The notes under the pieces are model-generated. The model was not told the DNA's origin. It was given only the letters and a program-made list of their open reading frames with translations, and searched no databases. Below are positions 63,327 through 64,000 of a DNA stretch of 64,000 nucleotides, one piece after another. How positions within the stretch are numbered: position 1 is the stretch's first letter; each line of letters starts with the position of its first letter. Both the position numbers and the translations under genes were made by a program. Source of the DNA: Streptomyces sp. CB01635 (GTDB taxonomy: Bacteria > Actinomycetota > Actinomycetes > Streptomycetales > Streptomycetaceae); NCBI RefSeq assembly GCF_002803065.1, contig NZ_NNBL01000001.1, positions 1 through 64,000 of the forward strand, written 5' to 3'.

Positions 63327-64000
63327 TTACTGGCTGCCGTACTTCTCGCTCATCGTGTCGAAGACCTGCTGGGCGCCCTTGCCCAGCTGCGGTCCGGCCA
63401 GCCAGGTGTTCCCGGCCGGGCCGATCGACGTGTTCGACACCAGCTGCGTCTTCCCGTCGACCATCCGGAACCAGCCGCCACCGGACGAACCGCCGGTCAT
63501 GGTGCAGCCGATGCGGTACATCGTCGGCATGTCGGGGCTGAGGGAGAGACGGCCCGGGCGGTCGATGCACTTGTGCATCAGCTGGCCGTTGAACGGCGGC
63601 GCGGCCGGGTAGCCCCAGGCGCCCATGCTGCTGACCGACTGGACCGCCGGCTCGGAGAAGTCGACGGGCAGCGCGTTGCCGACGGTCTCCTCAAGAGACT
63701 TGGAACCCTGCTCCGGCTTCACGTGCAGCACCGCGTAGTCGTACGGAGCGCCCGCACCGCCCGACTCGGCGCCCGTGTCGATCCACTCGTTGGAGGTGGA
63801 GGCCCAGTCGGCCCAGAAGGTGCCGTACGGGGCGATCTCCTGCGGGGCCGCGTTCTGCAGCTGCGCCTCGGACTTGCCCAGGTCGTTGTAGGCCGGGACG
63901 AAGGCGATGTTGCGGTACCAGCCGCCCGCCGAGCCCGCGTGCACGCAGTGACCCGCGGTCCAGACGAGGTTGGACTTGCCCGGGTTGCGCGGGTCCTTCA
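63327..64000 (-). CDS. Trypsin-like serine protease, N-terminal part beyond the window
   Basis: The frame is open to the window edge. The visible C-terminal 224 residues have the chymotrypsin-fold triad: His in VWTAGHCVHAG, Asp in APYDYAVLHV, and Ser in TGGSSGGGWF. Disulfide-type cysteines are present (GHC, KCID, IGCTMTGG). It resembles secreted streptomycete peptidases of the S1 family; a signal or propeptide would lie upstream outside this window. Confidence 0.88.
   Translation of the reverse strand, partial: KDPRNPGKSNLVWTAGHCVHAGSAGGWYRNIAFVPAYNDLGKSEAQLQNAAPQEIAPYGTFWADWASTSNEWIDTGAESGGAGAPYDYAVLHVKPEQGSKSLEETVGNALPVDFSEPAVQSVSSMGAWGYPAAPPFNGQLMHKCIDRPGRLSLSPDMPTMYRIGCTMTGGSSGGGWFRMVDGKTQLVSNTSIGPAGNTWLAGPQLGKGAQQVFDTMSEKYGSQ

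Overview
The window is a stretch of a Streptomyces chromosome core. GC content is very high with strong third-position bias, GTG starts are common, and the order of conserved genes (rrn end - tRNA-Thr - osaC/osaA/osaB - ftsK - rodZ-like - rimO - pgsA - cinA - clgR - lhr - recA/recX - gluABCD/gluRK - miaB - miaA - dapF - rsh - hflX) is the one I know from the S. coelicolor SCO574x-SCO579x region. I see no insertion sequence, prophage or CRISPR array. Functions are assigned from visible motifs and family knowledge; no database search was run.

Layout. 1-1035: 3' end of a 5S rRNA with its terminator, a short aminotransferase-fold gene lacking the PLP-lysine segment, and tRNA-Thr(GGT). 1048-10469: osmotic-stress signalling module, with the SigB-type phosphatase/kinase OsaC divergent from the giant hybrid kinase OsaA (about eleven HAMP units), followed by the response regulator OsaB. 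10585-17865: DNA translocase FtsK, RodZ-like HTH protein, RimO, PgsA, CinA and the protease regulator ClgR, which ends in the Ala-Ala degron. 18230-27506: small membrane protein, SDR, Nei-type glycosylase, a 1,639-residue Lhr helicase, AraC regulator and AzlCD exporter. 27552-31602: an MFS/alkyl-sulfatase operon divergent from a PucR-type regulator, with a large palindrome between them. 31622-36352: cyclase-like toroid protein, DUF3046, AI-2E family permease, two membrane proteins and a frameshifted lipoprotein pseudogene.

36482-45121: recA-recX with two DNA-damage promoter signatures (LexA-type box and PafBC/RecA-NDp motif), an ArsR-type regulator coupled to an FtsX-type permease without an ATPase gene beside it, and a sulfur operon (cysteine dioxygenase plus rhodanese) preceded by a short Cys-rich leader peptide, plus a FAD monooxygenase. 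45157-51993: glutamate importer gluABCD divergent from its two-component system gluR-gluK, with a TAXI-family binding protein convergent to gluK. 52093-63232: MiaB, a LigB-like protein, two small charged proteins, MiaA, a membrane protein, DapF, an RSH protein with a degenerate synthetase site, an M1 peptidase and HflX. 63327-64000: 3' portion of a secreted trypsin-like protease running off the window.

Themes: osmotic, DNA-damage and proteolysis stress control (osa, recA, clgR), tRNA and ribosome modification (rimO, miaB, miaA, hflX), and nutrient sensing (glu, sulfatase, cysteine). Most of the window is conserved housekeeping DNA. The parts that deserve attention are small: the Cys-rich leader, the alkyl-sulfatase palindrome, the HAMP array, the degenerate RSH and LigB-like active sites, the araC/azlC overlap and the two hairpins between gluB and gluC.
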